DNA of 64,000 nucleotides from Paraburkholderia acidipaludis NBRC 101816 (lineage in GTDB: Bacteria; Pseudomonadota; Gammaproteobacteria; Burkholderiales; Burkholderiaceae), in assembly GCF_000684975.1 (NCBI RefSeq), contig NZ_BAXZ01000010.1, positions 62,001 to 126,000 of the forward strand, written 5' to 3'. Below the pieces are notes generated by a model, which was not told where the DNA came from, made no database searches, and saw nothing but the letters and a program-made list of their open reading frames with translations. Within the stretch, counting starts at the first letter, position 1, and every line of letters begins with the position of its first letter. Of the stretch, positions 26,950-35,611 are shown piece after piece. Made by a program: the position numbers and the translations under genes.

Positions 26950-28152
26950 CTACTTGCCCGCGCATTCCTCTTCGGTGGGCTGCGCGATACCGAACACCTG
27001 GCGCAGATACGCGAGATAGGCCCTGTCGTCGCACATGTTCTTGCCGGGCGAGTCGGAAAGCTTCGCGACGGGCTGCCCGTTGCAGCGAACCATCTTGATG
27101 ACGATCTGCAGCGGCTGGTAGCCGAGGTCGTTCGTGAGGTTCGTGCCGACGCCGAATGCGAGCCGGCAGCGCCCGCGAAAACGCTCGTAGAGCCGCAGCA
27201 CCTTCGGGATGTCGAGCGCGTCCGAGAAGATCATGGTCTTCGTGCGCGTGTCGCAGCGGTTGTCCTCGTAGTGCTTGAGGAGGCGCTCGCCCCACTCGAA
27301 CGGATCGCCCGAATCGTGGCGCGCGCCGTCGAAGAGCTTGCAGAAGTACACGTCGAAGTCGCGCAGGAAGGCCTGCATGCCGTACACGTCCGAAAGCGCG
27401 ATGCCGAGGTCGCCGCGATACTCCTTCGCCCACATCTCGAAGCCGTAGATCTGCGAGTCGCGCAGACGCGGCCCGAGGGCCTGGCACGCCTGCAGGTACT
27501 CGTGCGCCATCGTGCCGAGCGGCGTGAGGTTGTGCTTCATCGCGTAGTACACGTTGCTCGTGCCCGCGAACTGCTCGCCGAGATCCTCCTTGAGCGTGAG
27601 GATCACTTCTTCGTGCCAGCGCTTGGAGAAGCGGCGGCGCGTGCCGTAGTCGGCGATCTTGCAGTCGGCGAACTCGGGCTTCGCGCCGAGCAGCTCGATC
27701 TTGCGGCGCAGACGCTCGCGGCCTTCGTCGTATTGCGGATGGTGCTGCGTGTTGCGGAAATAGACCTCGTTGACGATGGCAAGCACCGGGATCTCGAAGA
27801 GGATCGTGTGCAGCCACGGCCCCTTGATCTCGATGTCGATTTCGCCGTTGTTCTTCGGCGACGGCGTCACGGAGATGTACTTCTCGTTCAGATGGAAGAG
27901 CGCGAGGAAATCGACGAAATCGCCCTTGACGAAGCGCATGCGGCGCAGGTAGTCGAGCTCGACTTCGGAAAAACGCAGCCGGCAGAGCTTCTGGATCTCG
28001 CTTCTGATCTCGTCGACGTAAGGGACGAGATCGACGCCCGGCGTGCGGCAGCGAAAGCGGTATTCCACGCTCGCGGCCGGGAAATGATGCAGCACCACCT
28101 GCATCATCGTGAATTTGTACAGATCGGTATCGAGCAGCGAAGTAATGATCAT
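26950..28152 (-). CDS. pncB: Nicotinate phosphoribosyltransferase (PncB)
   Basis: Converts nicotinate to nicotinate mononucleotide in NAD salvage. 400 residues from the ATG at 28152 (MIITSLLDTDLYKFTMMQ), the normal PncB N-terminus; 13 extra upstream codons are possible. GARHDSGDPFEWGERL carries the histidine that is autophosphorylated by ATP, and GVGTNLTNDLG binds phosphate. First gene of the minus-strand run reaching rmuC. Confidence 0.95.
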   Translation of the reverse strand: MIITSLLDTDLYKFTMMQVVLHHFPAASVEYRFRCRTPGVDLVPYVDEIRSEIQKLCRLRFSEVELDYLRRMRFVKGDFVDFLALFHLNEKYISVTPSPKNNGEIDIEIKGPWLHTILFEIPVLAIVNEVYFRNTQHHPQYDEGRERLRRKIELLGAKPEFADCKIADYGTRRRFSKRWHEEVILTLKEDLGEQFAGTSNVYYAMKHNLTPLGTMAHEYLQACQALGPRLRDSQIYGFEMWAKEYRGDLGIALSDVYGMQAFLRDFDVYFCKLFDGARHDSGDPFEWGERLLKHYEDNRCDTRTKTMIFSDALDIPKVLRLYERFRGRCRLAFGVGTNLTNDLGYQPLQIVIKMVRCNGQPVAKLSDSPGKNMCDDRAYLAYLRQVFGIAQPTEEECAGK

Positions 28153-28427
28153 GATGAGCCAGCCGGACTGCATTCTGAGGACGCGCCCCATGTTACCCGA
28201 ATGCGCACGCGTTTACCGCCCTGCCCGGCACGCCCGCGCGCTTTGCAGCCGGTCCGGAGCAACTACGGCGGGGCAATCGGAATGCCCTGCGCCGCGCCAT
28301 AAACTAATCACGAAACGATCTAAGCCCCCTTTGCGGGCCTCTCGCAGGGAAAATTCGCGTTCAGTTACAATGCTGGTTTCGGCCCATGCGCCCTCCCACG
28401 ATACAAAAGCTTGCAGGAGCTGCCTGA

Positions 28428-28751
28428 ATGACCCACGTTGTGACCGAAAGCTGCATCAAGTGCCGCTATACCGATTGCGTCGATGTGTGCCCGGTGGACT
28501 GCTTTCGCGAAGGTCCCAACTTCCTCGCGATCGATCCTGACGAGTGCATCGACTGCGCCGTGTGCGTGGCCGAGTGCCCGGTGAACGCCATCTACGCCGA
28601 AGAAGACGTGCCGGGCGACCAGCAACACTTCACCGCCCTGAACGCCGAACTGGCGAAGGACTGGCCGAGCATCACCAAGACCAAGGCCCCGCTGCCCGAA
28701 GCCGACGAATTCAAGGACGTGAAGGACAAGCTCGCGCTGCTGGTGCGTTGA
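28428..28751 (+). CDS. fdxA: 7Fe ferredoxin (FdxA)
   Basis: 107-residue ferredoxin with one [3Fe-4S] and one [4Fe-4S] cluster. Cys9, Cys17 and Cys50 fit the 3Fe cluster; Cys21, Cys40, Cys43 and Cys46 fit the 4Fe cluster, the same pattern as Azotobacter ferredoxin I shifted by one. A C-terminal extension of about 45 residues is typical of this class. Electron partners are unknown. Divergent from pncB, with 275 bases between the start codons. Confidence 0.95.
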   Translation: MTHVVTESCIKCRYTDCVDVCPVDCFREGPNFLAIDPDECIDCAVCVAECPVNAIYAEEDVPGDQQHFTALNAELAKDWPSITKTKAPLPEADEFKDVKDKLALLVR

Positions 28752-28844
28752 TCGCGCGTTAGTGCCGCGCTGAACCGCGCCGGCTGCCGTACCGCCCGTC
28801 GTTTCGTGCCGGAACGGATTTGTTTTTGGGATGCGGCCGAGGTG

Positions 28845-28873
28845 TTGACAGATCCCTCGGCGCCTCATAGAAT
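28845..28873 (+). promoter_or_regulatory. Sigma-70 promoter for the tRNA-Asn genes
   Basis: TTGACA at 28845-28850 and TAGAAT at 28868-28873 are separated by exactly 17 bases. A start about seven bases later would place the transcript 15 bases upstream of the first tRNA. Perfect -35 and near-consensus -10. Confidence 0.75.
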
Positions 28874-28894
28874 CTCGTTCTCTGCTTTTGTTGT

Positions 28895-28970
28895 TCCCCG
28901 ATAGCTCAGTCGGTAGAGCGCCGGACTGTTAATCCGTAGGTCCCTGGTTCGAGCCCAGGTCGGGGAGCCA
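28895..28970 (+). tRNA. tRNA-Asn (anticodon GTT)
   Basis: 76 bases including an encoded CCA. Seven-pair acceptor stem TCCCCGA/TCGGGGA, D arm with AGCTCAGTCGGTAGAGC, anticodon loop CTGTTAA with GTT at positions 34-36, and T loop GGTTCGAGCCC. Identical to the second copy downstream. Preceded by a strong promoter and followed by a hairpin terminator. Confidence 0.98.
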
Positions 28971-28982
28971 AAGAATCGCAAA

Positions 28983-29009
28983 AGCCCGTTAACCACAACG
29001 GGCTTTTTT
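28983..29009 (+). terminator. Terminator after first tRNA-Asn
   Basis: AGCCCGTT (28983-28990) pairs with AACGGGCT (28997-29004), loop of six, then a run of six T. It separates the two identical tRNA genes, so the second may depend on read-through or its own weak promoter. Confidence 0.8.
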
Positions 29010-29037
29010 ATGGTGTAAAGAGTTGCTGCATTGCTGT

Positions 29038-29113
29038 TCCCCGATAGCTCAGTCGGTAGAGCGCCGGACTGTTAATCCGTAGGTCCCTGGTTCGAGCCCA
29101 GGTCGGGGAGCCA
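29038..29113 (+). tRNA. tRNA-Asn (anticodon GTT), second copy
   Basis: 76-base exact copy of the tRNA at 28895, including CCA. I see no clear -35/-10 pair in the 28 bases between the first terminator and this gene, so its transcription may come from read-through. Followed by its own strong terminator. Confidence 0.98.
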
Positions 29114-29121
29114 AAAATCGA

Positions 29122-29159
29122 AGGCGTTGCGCGAAATCGCGCAACGCCTTTTTCTTTTT
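29122..29159 (+). terminator. Terminator after second tRNA-Asn
   Basis: A perfect 12-13 base-pair stem (29122-29134 with 29137-29149) with a tiny loop is followed by TTTTTCTTTTT. Confidence 0.88.
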
Positions 29160-29277
29160 GCGCGCCCCTCCCGCGGCACCCGCTGTCGCGTGGCTTCGCC
29201 CGCTATCCGCGCACCAGGCACCGGCGGGCGAACCGGCCTGCCCGATAATGACGGTTCGCTACCCTCGGGAATCCGAT

Positions 29278-29757
29278 ATGTCCGTATCTCGATTCATCGC
29301 CCTGCTGAGCGGCACCGCCCTCGGCTTCGCGCTCGCCACCGCCCACGCCGAGCAGATCGGCAGCGTGAACACCAATTTTCACCTCACCGGATCCGACCGC
29401 GTGGTCGTCGAAGCCTATGACGACCCGCAGGTGCGCGGCATCACCTGCTATGTCTCGCGCGCCCGCACGGGCGGCGTGAAGGGCACGCTCGGCATTGCCG
29501 AAGATCCGACCGAAGCTTCCATCGCCTGCCGCCAGGTCGGCCCGATCTCCTTCACCGGGCCGCTCAAGCAGCAGGACGACGTGTTCAACGAGCGCATGTC
29601 CTTCCTCTTCAAGACGCTGCACGTCGTACGCGTGGTGGACGCGAAGCGCAACGCGCTCGTCTATCTGACCTACAGCGACCGCGTGGTGAGCGGCAGCGCC
29701 AAGAACAGCGTCACCGCCGTGCCGGTGCCGGCAGGCACGACGATCCCGCTGCGCTAG
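29278..29757 (+). CDS. creA: CreA family periplasmic protein
   Basis: 159 residues with a Sec signal peptide (MSVSRFIALLSGTALGFALA, cleavage after AHA). The mature part, with IGSVNTNFHLTGSDRVVVEAYDDP, GITCYVSRARTGGVKG and QQDDVFNERMSFLFKTL, matches the CreA family. CreA is widespread in proteobacteria but its function is not known. Single gene between tRNA-Asn and a regulator gene. Confidence 0.9.
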   Translation: MSVSRFIALLSGTALGFALATAHAEQIGSVNTNFHLTGSDRVVVEAYDDPQVRGITCYVSRARTGGVKGTLGIAEDPTEASIACRQVGPISFTGPLKQQDDVFNERMSFLFKTLHVVRVVDAKRNALVYLTYSDRVVSGSAKNSVTAVPVPAGTTIPLR

Positions 29758-29852
29758 CGCCCTCCCCGTGGCGCGCCCGCCCGCTTGCGTACGCCTACGT
29801 GCGCTCGCGGGCGCGCTACACTGAAAGACGCCCACCCCGATTGCCCACCGCC

Positions 29853-30758
29853 ATGACCGCCCGCCGTTTCCGAGATTTCGCCCGCTACTGGCGCACACCG
29901 CTCTTGCCCGGCGCGGATCTCGTCACAGCCGAGTATCACGAGCACACGTTCGCGCCGCACTGGCACGAGGCCTACGCCATTCCGGTGATCGAGGACGGCG
30001 CCGAGTGCTACCGCTACCGGGGCGCGCAGTACGTGGCGGAGGCGGGAACCGTGCCGATCATCCATCCCGGCGAGTTGCACACGGGTTCGCGCGCGGTGGA
30101 CGAAGGCTGGCGCTATCGCGTGATGTACGTGCCGATCGACTATCTGCGCGGGCTGGCCGACGAAATCGCCGGGCGGACGCAGCCGCTGCCGTGGTTCGGC
30201 TCCGAGGTGATCCGCGATGCCGATCTGGCGCGGCGCCTCTCCCACGCGCACCGGCTGCTCGAAGCGGATGTCGACCGGCGCCGCGGCGCGGTGCCGATCA
30301 AGGCCGATGCCGACAGTCCGGTCGCGACCGGCCCAGAGAGCCCCGGCAGCGATCTGCTGCGGGTGGAAGGCGCCCTTATCGACGCGCTCTCGACCCTGCT
30401 CGCGCGCCATGCCCACACGGAGGCGGCGCCCGTGCGCGCGTCGCCGAACGATGCGCGCGTAGAGACGATGAAGGCCCTGCTCGCCGCCGATCTCACGGCG
30501 CCATTGCGGGTCGCCGATCTCGCCAAAGCCGTCGGCCTTTCTCCGTTTCACGCCGCCCGGCTCTTCACGCACGCGACCGGCCTGCCGCCGCACGCATGGC
30601 GCACGCAGCTGCGCCTGCAGCGCTCGCTCGCGCCGCTGCGCGCGGGCGCCACGGTCGCCGACGTCGCCAGCGCCGCCGGTTTCACCGACCAGAGTCACTT
30701 CACGCGGCACTTTCGCCGCATGTTCGGCGTGCCGCCGGGACGCTGGCAGGCGCCGTAA
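29853..30758 (+). CDS. AraC family transcriptional regulator
   Basis: 301 residues. N-terminal cupin-like effector domain (HEHTFAPHWHEAYAIPVIEDG with paired histidines), C-terminal double helix-turn-helix from about 205: LRVADLAKAVGLSPFHAARLF and VADVASAAGFTDQSHFTRHFRR, ending FGVPPGRWQ. The adjacent azlCD genes 80 bases downstream are the likely target; AraC regulators next to azlCD are common. Start at 29853 rather than the longer Arg-rich frame. Confidence 0.9.
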   Translation: MTARRFRDFARYWRTPLLPGADLVTAEYHEHTFAPHWHEAYAIPVIEDGAECYRYRGAQYVAEAGTVPIIHPGELHTGSRAVDEGWRYRVMYVPIDYLRGLADEIAGRTQPLPWFGSEVIRDADLARRLSHAHRLLEADVDRRRGAVPIKADADSPVATGPESPGSDLLRVEGALIDALSTLLARHAHTEAAPVRASPNDARVETMKALLAADLTAPLRVADLAKAVGLSPFHAARLFTHATGLPPHAWRTQLRLQRSLAPLRAGATVADVASAAGFTDQSHFTRHFRRMFGVPPGRWQAP

Positions 30759-30840
30759 GCTCCGTCGGCGCCGCCGCAAGAACGTACAAGCCAGGTGCGC
30801 GCGCAAGCGCTACGCTGTCCTCCAGTCTCAGGAGGACAGC

Positions 30841-31608
30841 TTGACCACGCATCCCACTCGCTCCCACGAGTTCGCCACAGGCGCACGCGACACGATCCCC
30901 ATGATGGTCGGCGCCGCGCCGTTCGGCGTCATTTTCGGCACGCTCGTGACCTCGGGCCCGCTGGCGCTCTGGCATGGCCAGTTCATGTCGCTGGCCGTGT
31001 TCGCCGGGTCCGCGCAGTTCATCGCCCTCGGCCTGATCGCCTCGCACGCGAGCTTTGTCGTGATCTGGGCGACCACGCTCGTCGTCAACCTGCGTCACGT
31101 GCTCTACAGCGCGACGCTCGCCCCCTACGTCTCGCACCTGCCGCTGCGCTGGCGTCTCGTGCTGGGCGGGCTCCTCACCGACGAAGTCTTCGCCGTCGCC
31201 TGGGCGCACTTCCGCCGCCATCCGCCCGGCGGCGAGGTTTCGCCCTGGCACTTCCTCGGCTCGGGCATCGCGATGTACGTGAACTGGCAGATCTGGACCG
31301 CCGTTGGCTTGCTGTTCGGCGCCGCATTTCCGGGCCTGCAATCGCTCGGGCTCGATTTCGCGATGGTCGCCACCTTCATCGCCATCGTCGTGCCGCAGCT
31401 CGTCGCCGTGCGCTATGTCGCCGCCGCCGTCACGGCCGGCGCGCTCGCCTTCTTCTGGCAGGGCTGGCCGTACAAGCTCGGGCTGCTCGCCGCCGTGCTC
31501 GCCGGCGTCGTGGTGGGCGTAGCAATGTCGCTGCCGCGCGTCACCCGTCGTGCCGAACCCCACACCGAACCTCGCGCCGAACCTCGCGCCGCCGGAGCCC
31601 GCCAATGA
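30841..31608 (+). CDS. azlC: AzlC family branched-chain amino acid exporter, large subunit
   Basis: 255 residues with about seven membrane helices. GARDTIPMMVGAAPFGVIFG and AVFAGSAQFIALGLI are the AzlC signature. With AzlD it forms an inner-membrane exporter of branched-chain amino acids or analogues (BrnFE type). The start is TTG, supported by AGGAGG five bases upstream (30830-30835). Its stop overlaps the azlD start (ATGA). Confidence 0.93.
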   Translation: MTTHPTRSHEFATGARDTIPMMVGAAPFGVIFGTLVTSGPLALWHGQFMSLAVFAGSAQFIALGLIASHASFVVIWATTLVVNLRHVLYSATLAPYVSHLPLRWRLVLGGLLTDEVFAVAWAHFRRHPPGGEVSPWHFLGSGIAMYVNWQIWTAVGLLFGAAFPGLQSLGLDFAMVATFIAIVVPQLVAVRYVAAAVTAGALAFFWQGWPYKLGLLAAVLAGVVVGVAMSLPRVTRRAEPHTEPRAEPRAAGARQ

Positions 31609-31928
31609 GCTATGTCGCCCTGATCCTCGGCATGGCCCTCATCACCTGGCTCGTGCGCACCGCCGTCTTCGTGCTCGGCGAGCGGCTCGTGTTCCCGCCG
31701 CTCGTGCGCACCGCGCTCGGCTTCGTGCCCGTCACGGTGCTCACCGCGATCATCGTGCCGATGGCCGTCTCGCCGCACGGTCACGGCGCCGAGCTCAGCT
31801 GGCGCAATCCGCAGCTCGTGGGCGCGCTCGCCGCCATTGTCGTCAGCGTGCTGACGCGGCGGCCGCTCGTCACGATCGCGGTCGGCCTCGGCGTGTTCTT
31901 CCTCTGGCAGGGCGTCGTTTTGCGCTAG
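31605..31928 (+). CDS. azlD: AzlD family transporter small subunit
   Basis: 107 residues, three to four membrane helices; LVRTAVFVLGERLVFPPLVR and the C-terminal TRRPLVTIAVGLGVFFLWQ fit AzlD. Forms the small subunit of the AzlCD exporter and is translationally coupled to azlC by a four-base overlap. The predicted C-terminus ends four residues after the last helix. Confidence 0.92.
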   Translation: MSYVALILGMALITWLVRTAVFVLGERLVFPPLVRTALGFVPVTVLTAIIVPMAVSPHGHGAELSWRNPQLVGALAAIVVSVLTRRPLVTIAVGLGVFFLWQGVVLR

Positions 31929-32114
31929 GGTGCGCGGCCGCGCGCCGCCTCCCGCCTGGCCCGTCTCAAGTTTCGCCCCACGAGGCCGTTAATCCCGTCA
32001 AGGCCTGCTTTGGCGCCGTCGCCCGCGTGTTCGCGGAGGCGCCGCACGGCGTCACCCGTGCCGGGCGACAGCCAGCACGGCGCAGTGCGGCAAGGATCAC
32101 ACGGGGCAACCACA

Positions 32115-32876
32115 ATGGGGCACATCACCCTCAATCTCAAGGACGAAACGCTGGCGTCGCTGCGCAAGGACTTCGACGCCTTCCTGCGCGTCTCGCTGAA
32201 GCTCGACCCGCAGTTTGCGACGCCATCCTTCGAGGATTTCCTGCGCGCGAAGCTGCTCGACAATATGATGCCGCTCACCGAGCACGCGGTACACCGCATG
32301 CTGACGGGCGGCCAGTACGCGTGGGCGAAACGCACGCTCGACAAGGAATTTCCCGAAGTCGTCTCGATCCTGCTGCAGCAGGCGGGCGAGTTCGGCTTCG
32401 GTGTCGCCTCGCGCCCCGAATGGACGCCCGAGGAGCTGGCCAAGCAGTGCCGCGAATGGGCGGCGGCGATCGTGGACGAGGCGCAGGGCGAGCAGGTGCT
32501 GATCGATCCGCTCGCGGCGCAGATCAAGTCGTCCGTTGAGGATATGCAGACGCTGGAAGAGAAGATGCAGACGCCGGCCTGGCGCCTCATGGAGTCGCTG
32601 CGCCAGCGCATCTACGAAGCGAAGATCGGCTGCGAGACGAGCTCGGGCAGCACGGCGCGCGAGCGCCTCGGCGAACTGCGCGGCCTGTTGCGGCTCGCGA
32701 TCACGCATGGCGTGTTCCAGAAGCAGGAGGCGCAGCAGATCATGGAGTATCTGCGCCTGCTCAAGCCAGAAATCTTCGTCGAGGAACCCGACGACATCTT
32801 CACGCGCCTCGCCGCATGGCTGCGCAACTTCTTCATGCCGCCGCAGCGCAGCCAGCCGCGCCGCCAGTCGAATTGA
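32115..32876 (+). CDS. Conserved helical protein of unknown function
   Basis: 253 residues from the ATG at 32115 (MGHITLNLKDETLASLRKDF). Mostly alpha-helical and charged, with no signal peptide or membrane segment except a short hydrophobic/aromatic stretch near the C-terminus (TRLAAWLRNFFMPP). A central Gln/Glu-rich helix (SVEDMQTLEEKMQTPAWRLM) could form a coiled coil. I do not recognise the family. Convergent with the UvrD-type helicase; only 37 bases separate them. Confidence 0.75.
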   Translation: MGHITLNLKDETLASLRKDFDAFLRVSLKLDPQFATPSFEDFLRAKLLDNMMPLTEHAVHRMLTGGQYAWAKRTLDKEFPEVVSILLQQAGEFGFGVASRPEWTPEELAKQCREWAAAIVDEAQGEQVLIDPLAAQIKSSVEDMQTLEEKMQTPAWRLMESLRQRIYEAKIGCETSSGSTARERLGELRGLLRLAITHGVFQKQEAQQIMEYLRLLKPEIFVEEPDDIFTRLAAWLRNFFMPPQRSQPRRQSN

Positions 32877-32913
32877 AGGGGACGCCTGGCTCGGGGCGCG
32901 TAGCCCGGGCCGC

Positions 32914-35067
32914 CTAATCCCACATCTTCCTGAGCTTCGCGCCAATTTCGATCTTCGCCTGCGCGGCGGCGGCAAGGCCCGCCGCACTCGGCGGCGCGAC
33001 GGCGGGCGCAGGCGGCCACGCGCGCGACTCGAAGAGCGGCAGCGCCGCGGCTGCAATGAAGCGCGTGCGCGAAGCCCATATGTGACGGTCGCCCGAGGCG
33101 GTCTGGTTGTGCACATAGAAACGCTGCGGCACGACAATGTGCAGATCCTCTTTCGCGCGCGTCATCGCCACGTAAAGCAGACGCCGCTCCTCTTCCAGCT
33201 CCTCGTCGCTGCCCGCGCCGAGATCGGACGGGATGCAGCCGTCCACGCCGTTGAGCACGAACACGTTGCGCCACTCCTGCCCTTTCGCGGAGTGGATCGT
33301 CGAGAGGATCAGGTAGTCCTCGTCGAGCAGCGGATCGGCCGATTCCGCGCTCGTGGCGTCGGGCGGATCGAGCGTCAGTTCCGTCAGAAAGCGCTCGCGC
33401 GAGGCATAGGTGCTCGCGATGCTCTCCATCTGCAGCAGGTCCGCGAGGCGCACGGCCGCATCCTCGTGGTTGCGTTCGAGATGCGGCTCGTACCAGCGGC
33501 GTACGCGCTCGAACTCGGCGGGCCACGGCGTCGCGCGCCGGCCGATATCGTCGATCAGCGCAGCGAAAGCGGCCCAGTCCTCGGCGGCGCGCGGCGGCGG
33601 CGCGAATGCGGTCAGCGCCTCGGCCGCGCGATACGCGCCCGTGCAGGCCGCGACCTGGTCGAGCAGCCGCGCGGCCGTCGCGGGGCCGACGCCCGGCAGC
33701 AACTGGGCGACCCGAAATCCCGCCACCCGGTCGAGCGGATTCTCCGTCCAGCGCAGCACCGCGAGCACGTCCTTGACATGCGCGGCGTCGAGAAAGCGCA
33801 GTCCGCCGAACTTCACGAACGGGATGTTGCGCCGCGCGAGCTCGATTTCGAGCGTCGCGCTGTGGTGCGCGGCGCGAAACAGCACGGCTTGCTGCTTGAG
33901 CTTCATGCCCGCCTCGCGCGCCTCGAGAATCTGTTCGACGACGTAGCGCGCCTGGGTGGCCTCGTCGGCAACCGTTACGAGGCGCGGGCGCTGCGCCGAG
34001 GGCCGGTCGCTCCAGAGGTTCTTCGTGAAGCGCTCGCGCGCGGCGTCGATCACGGCATTCGAGGCGGCGAGAATGGGCTGCGTCGAGCGATAGTTGCGCT
34101 CGAGCGTGACCTGGCGCGCGGGCGGATCGAACTGCGCCGGAAAATCGAGGATGTTGCGCACCGTCGCACCGCGAAACGAGTAGATGGCCTGGGCGTCGTC
34201 GCCGACCACCGTGAGACCGCGTCCGTCGGGCTTGAGCGCGAGCAGGATCGTGGCCTGCAGGCGGTTGGTGTCCTGATATTCGTCCACCAGCACGTGGTCG
34301 AAGCGGCCCGCCAGATCGGCGGCAAGCGACGGTTCCGCGGCCATGTGCGCCCAGTAGAGCAGCAGGTCGTCGTAGTCGAGCACGTTCTGCTTCTGCTTCG
34401 CATCGACGTAGGCGGCGAAAAGCGCCTTCAGTTGCGGTTCCCACTCGAGGCACCACGAGAACGAGCGGTTCAGCACGTTCGCGAGCGTGTCGCCCGTGTT
34501 GACGACGCGCGAGTAGATGGCGAGGCAGGTGTTCTTCGAAGGAAAGCGCCGCTCCTTCGCCGAGAGACCCAGCTCGTGGCGCACGAGGTTCATCAGGTCG
34601 GCGGAATCCTCGCGGTCGTTGATCGTGAAGGCCGGGGAGAGGCCGATCTGCTCGGCGTACTCGCGCAGCAGGCGGGCTCCGACGCCATGAAACGTGCCCG
34701 CCCACGTGAGCCCCTGCGCGAGCGCCGCCGACGCGCCCGGCACACCCGCGGCGATGCGGCCGACGCGGCGCTTCATCTCCTCGGCCGCGCGGCGCGAGAA
34801 CGTAAGCAGCAGGATACGGTGCGGATCGGCGCCGTTGACAACAAGATGCGCGACGCGATGCGCGAGCGTATTGGTCTTGCCCGACCCCGCGCCGGCGATC
34901 ACCAAGAGCGGCGGGGGCAGCGCCGCGCCGGGCGCGAAGCCGTCCGGGCCACCGTGCTCGACGGCCGCCCGCTGGGCATCGTTGAGTTTCGAGAGCCAGT
35001 TGGCAACGGCAGTTGCGACGGTGGCAACAGCGTCGCTCGCGGCGGGGTTTTCGACTACGCTGGACAC
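32914..35067 (-). CDS. UvrD/Rep-type superfamily 1 DNA helicase
   Basis: About 717 residues. Motif I AGAGSGKTNTLAHRVAHL, motif Ia TFSRRAAEEMKRRV, motif II VLVDEYQDTNRLQ, motif III VVGDDAQAIYSFRGA, motif IV ERNYRSTQPIL, motif V STIHSAKGQEWRNVFVLNG and motif VI VAMTRAKEDLHI are all present, so it is an intact 3'-5' helicase. The longest frame starts with GTG at 35118, inside a LexA-like box, so the GTG at 35067 is preferred; neither has a good ribosome site. UvrD and Rep cannot be told apart here. Confidence 0.9.
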   Translation of the reverse strand: MSSVVENPAASDAVATVATAVANWLSKLNDAQRAAVEHGGPDGFAPGAALPPPLLVIAGAGSGKTNTLAHRVAHLVVNGADPHRILLLTFSRRAAEEMKRRVGRIAAGVPGASAALAQGLTWAGTFHGVGARLLREYAEQIGLSPAFTINDREDSADLMNLVRHELGLSAKERRFPSKNTCLAIYSRVVNTGDTLANVLNRSFSWCLEWEPQLKALFAAYVDAKQKQNVLDYDDLLLYWAHMAAEPSLAADLAGRFDHVLVDEYQDTNRLQATILLALKPDGRGLTVVGDDAQAIYSFRGATVRNILDFPAQFDPPARQVTLERNYRSTQPILAASNAVIDAARERFTKNLWSDRPSAQRPRLVTVADEATQARYVVEQILEAREAGMKLKQQAVLFRAAHHSATLEIELARRNIPFVKFGGLRFLDAAHVKDVLAVLRWTENPLDRVAGFRVAQLLPGVGPATAARLLDQVAACTGAYRAAEALTAFAPPPRAAEDWAAFAALIDDIGRRATPWPAEFERVRRWYEPHLERNHEDAAVRLADLLQMESIASTYASRERFLTELTLDPPDATSAESADPLLDEDYLILSTIHSAKGQEWRNVFVLNGVDGCIPSDLGAGSDEELEEERRLLYVAMTRAKEDLHIVVPQRFYVHNQTASGDRHIWASRTRFIAAAALPLFESRAWPPAPAVAPPSAAGLAAAAQAKIEIGAKLRKMWD

Positions 35068-35102
35068 GGCAGTGGGCGTCTGGAAACAAGGGGCGACGCA
35101 TA

Positions 35103-35118
35103 CTGTATATCCATACAC
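35103..35118. promoter_or_regulatory. LexA-like SOS box
   Basis: CTGTATATCCATACAC matches the gamma/beta-proteobacterial LexA consensus CTGT-N8-ACAG at all but the last base, with the A/T-alternating centre typical of strong sites. It lies between the divergent helicase and S4-protein genes. E. coli uvrD is LexA-controlled, which makes it plausible here. Confidence 0.55.
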
Positions 35119-35257
35119 CCCACGCCGGCAAGCGCCGATCCAGACGCGATCTGGCGGTATTTATGTCCCAAGCGCCCTCGTTGGCCCCACTGGGCGCATG
35201 CCGTATGATGCGAACCCTTCGAACGCTCCTGCACCTGCATCTCAGGCCAACCCAGCC

Positions 35258-35479
35258 ATGCCCAATCTCGATTTCACGCTGACCGGCGAATTCGTCGAAC
35301 TGCACAACCTCCTGAAGATCACGGGCCTCGCCGACAGCGGCGGCTCGGCCAAGCAGATCGTCGCTTCGGGGGCGGTGAAGGTGGATGGCGAGGTCGAGCT
35401 GCGCAAAACCTGCAAGATCCGCGCGGGCCAGGTCGTGCTGCTGGGCGACACGCGCATCGCGATCCGCGAAGCGGAATGA
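35258..35479 (+). CDS. Small S4-domain RNA-binding protein (YbcJ-like)
   Basis: 73 residues made almost only of an S4 domain: FVELHNLLKITGLADSGGSAKQIVASGAVKVDGEVELRK, with the Gly-Gly-x-Ala-Lys and Val-Asp-Gly turns of the fold. It resembles E. coli YbcJ and the small RNA-binding proteins of that family, thought to act in translation. Start ATG at 35258. Divergent from the helicase gene; the LexA-like box is about 140 bases upstream. Confidence 0.85.
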   Translation: MPNLDFTLTGEFVELHNLLKITGLADSGGSAKQIVASGAVKVDGEVELRKTCKIRAGQVVLLGDTRIAIREAE

Positions 35480-35611
35480 AAGAAAATGCACCAGAAATGG
35501 GCTTCATGATCGACAACAGGGCTAACCCGCAATAAGCTGTCGATTCCGACAGAACGTCCGACAAAACGCCCTAATGCCGCGCGGCGCGACTCTTCGCGCC
35601 GCTTGTCTTTT

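Noticed and set aside
28895..29113. Repeated tRNA as an integration site
   Set aside because: Both copies are complete and no integrase, direct-repeat pair beyond the tRNAs or foreign genes are nearby.
32612..35491. 959-codon open frame overlapping the helicase in another frame
   Set aside because: Same strand as the helicase but out of frame; Arg-rich and no motif. The helicase frame has all seven SF1 motifs.
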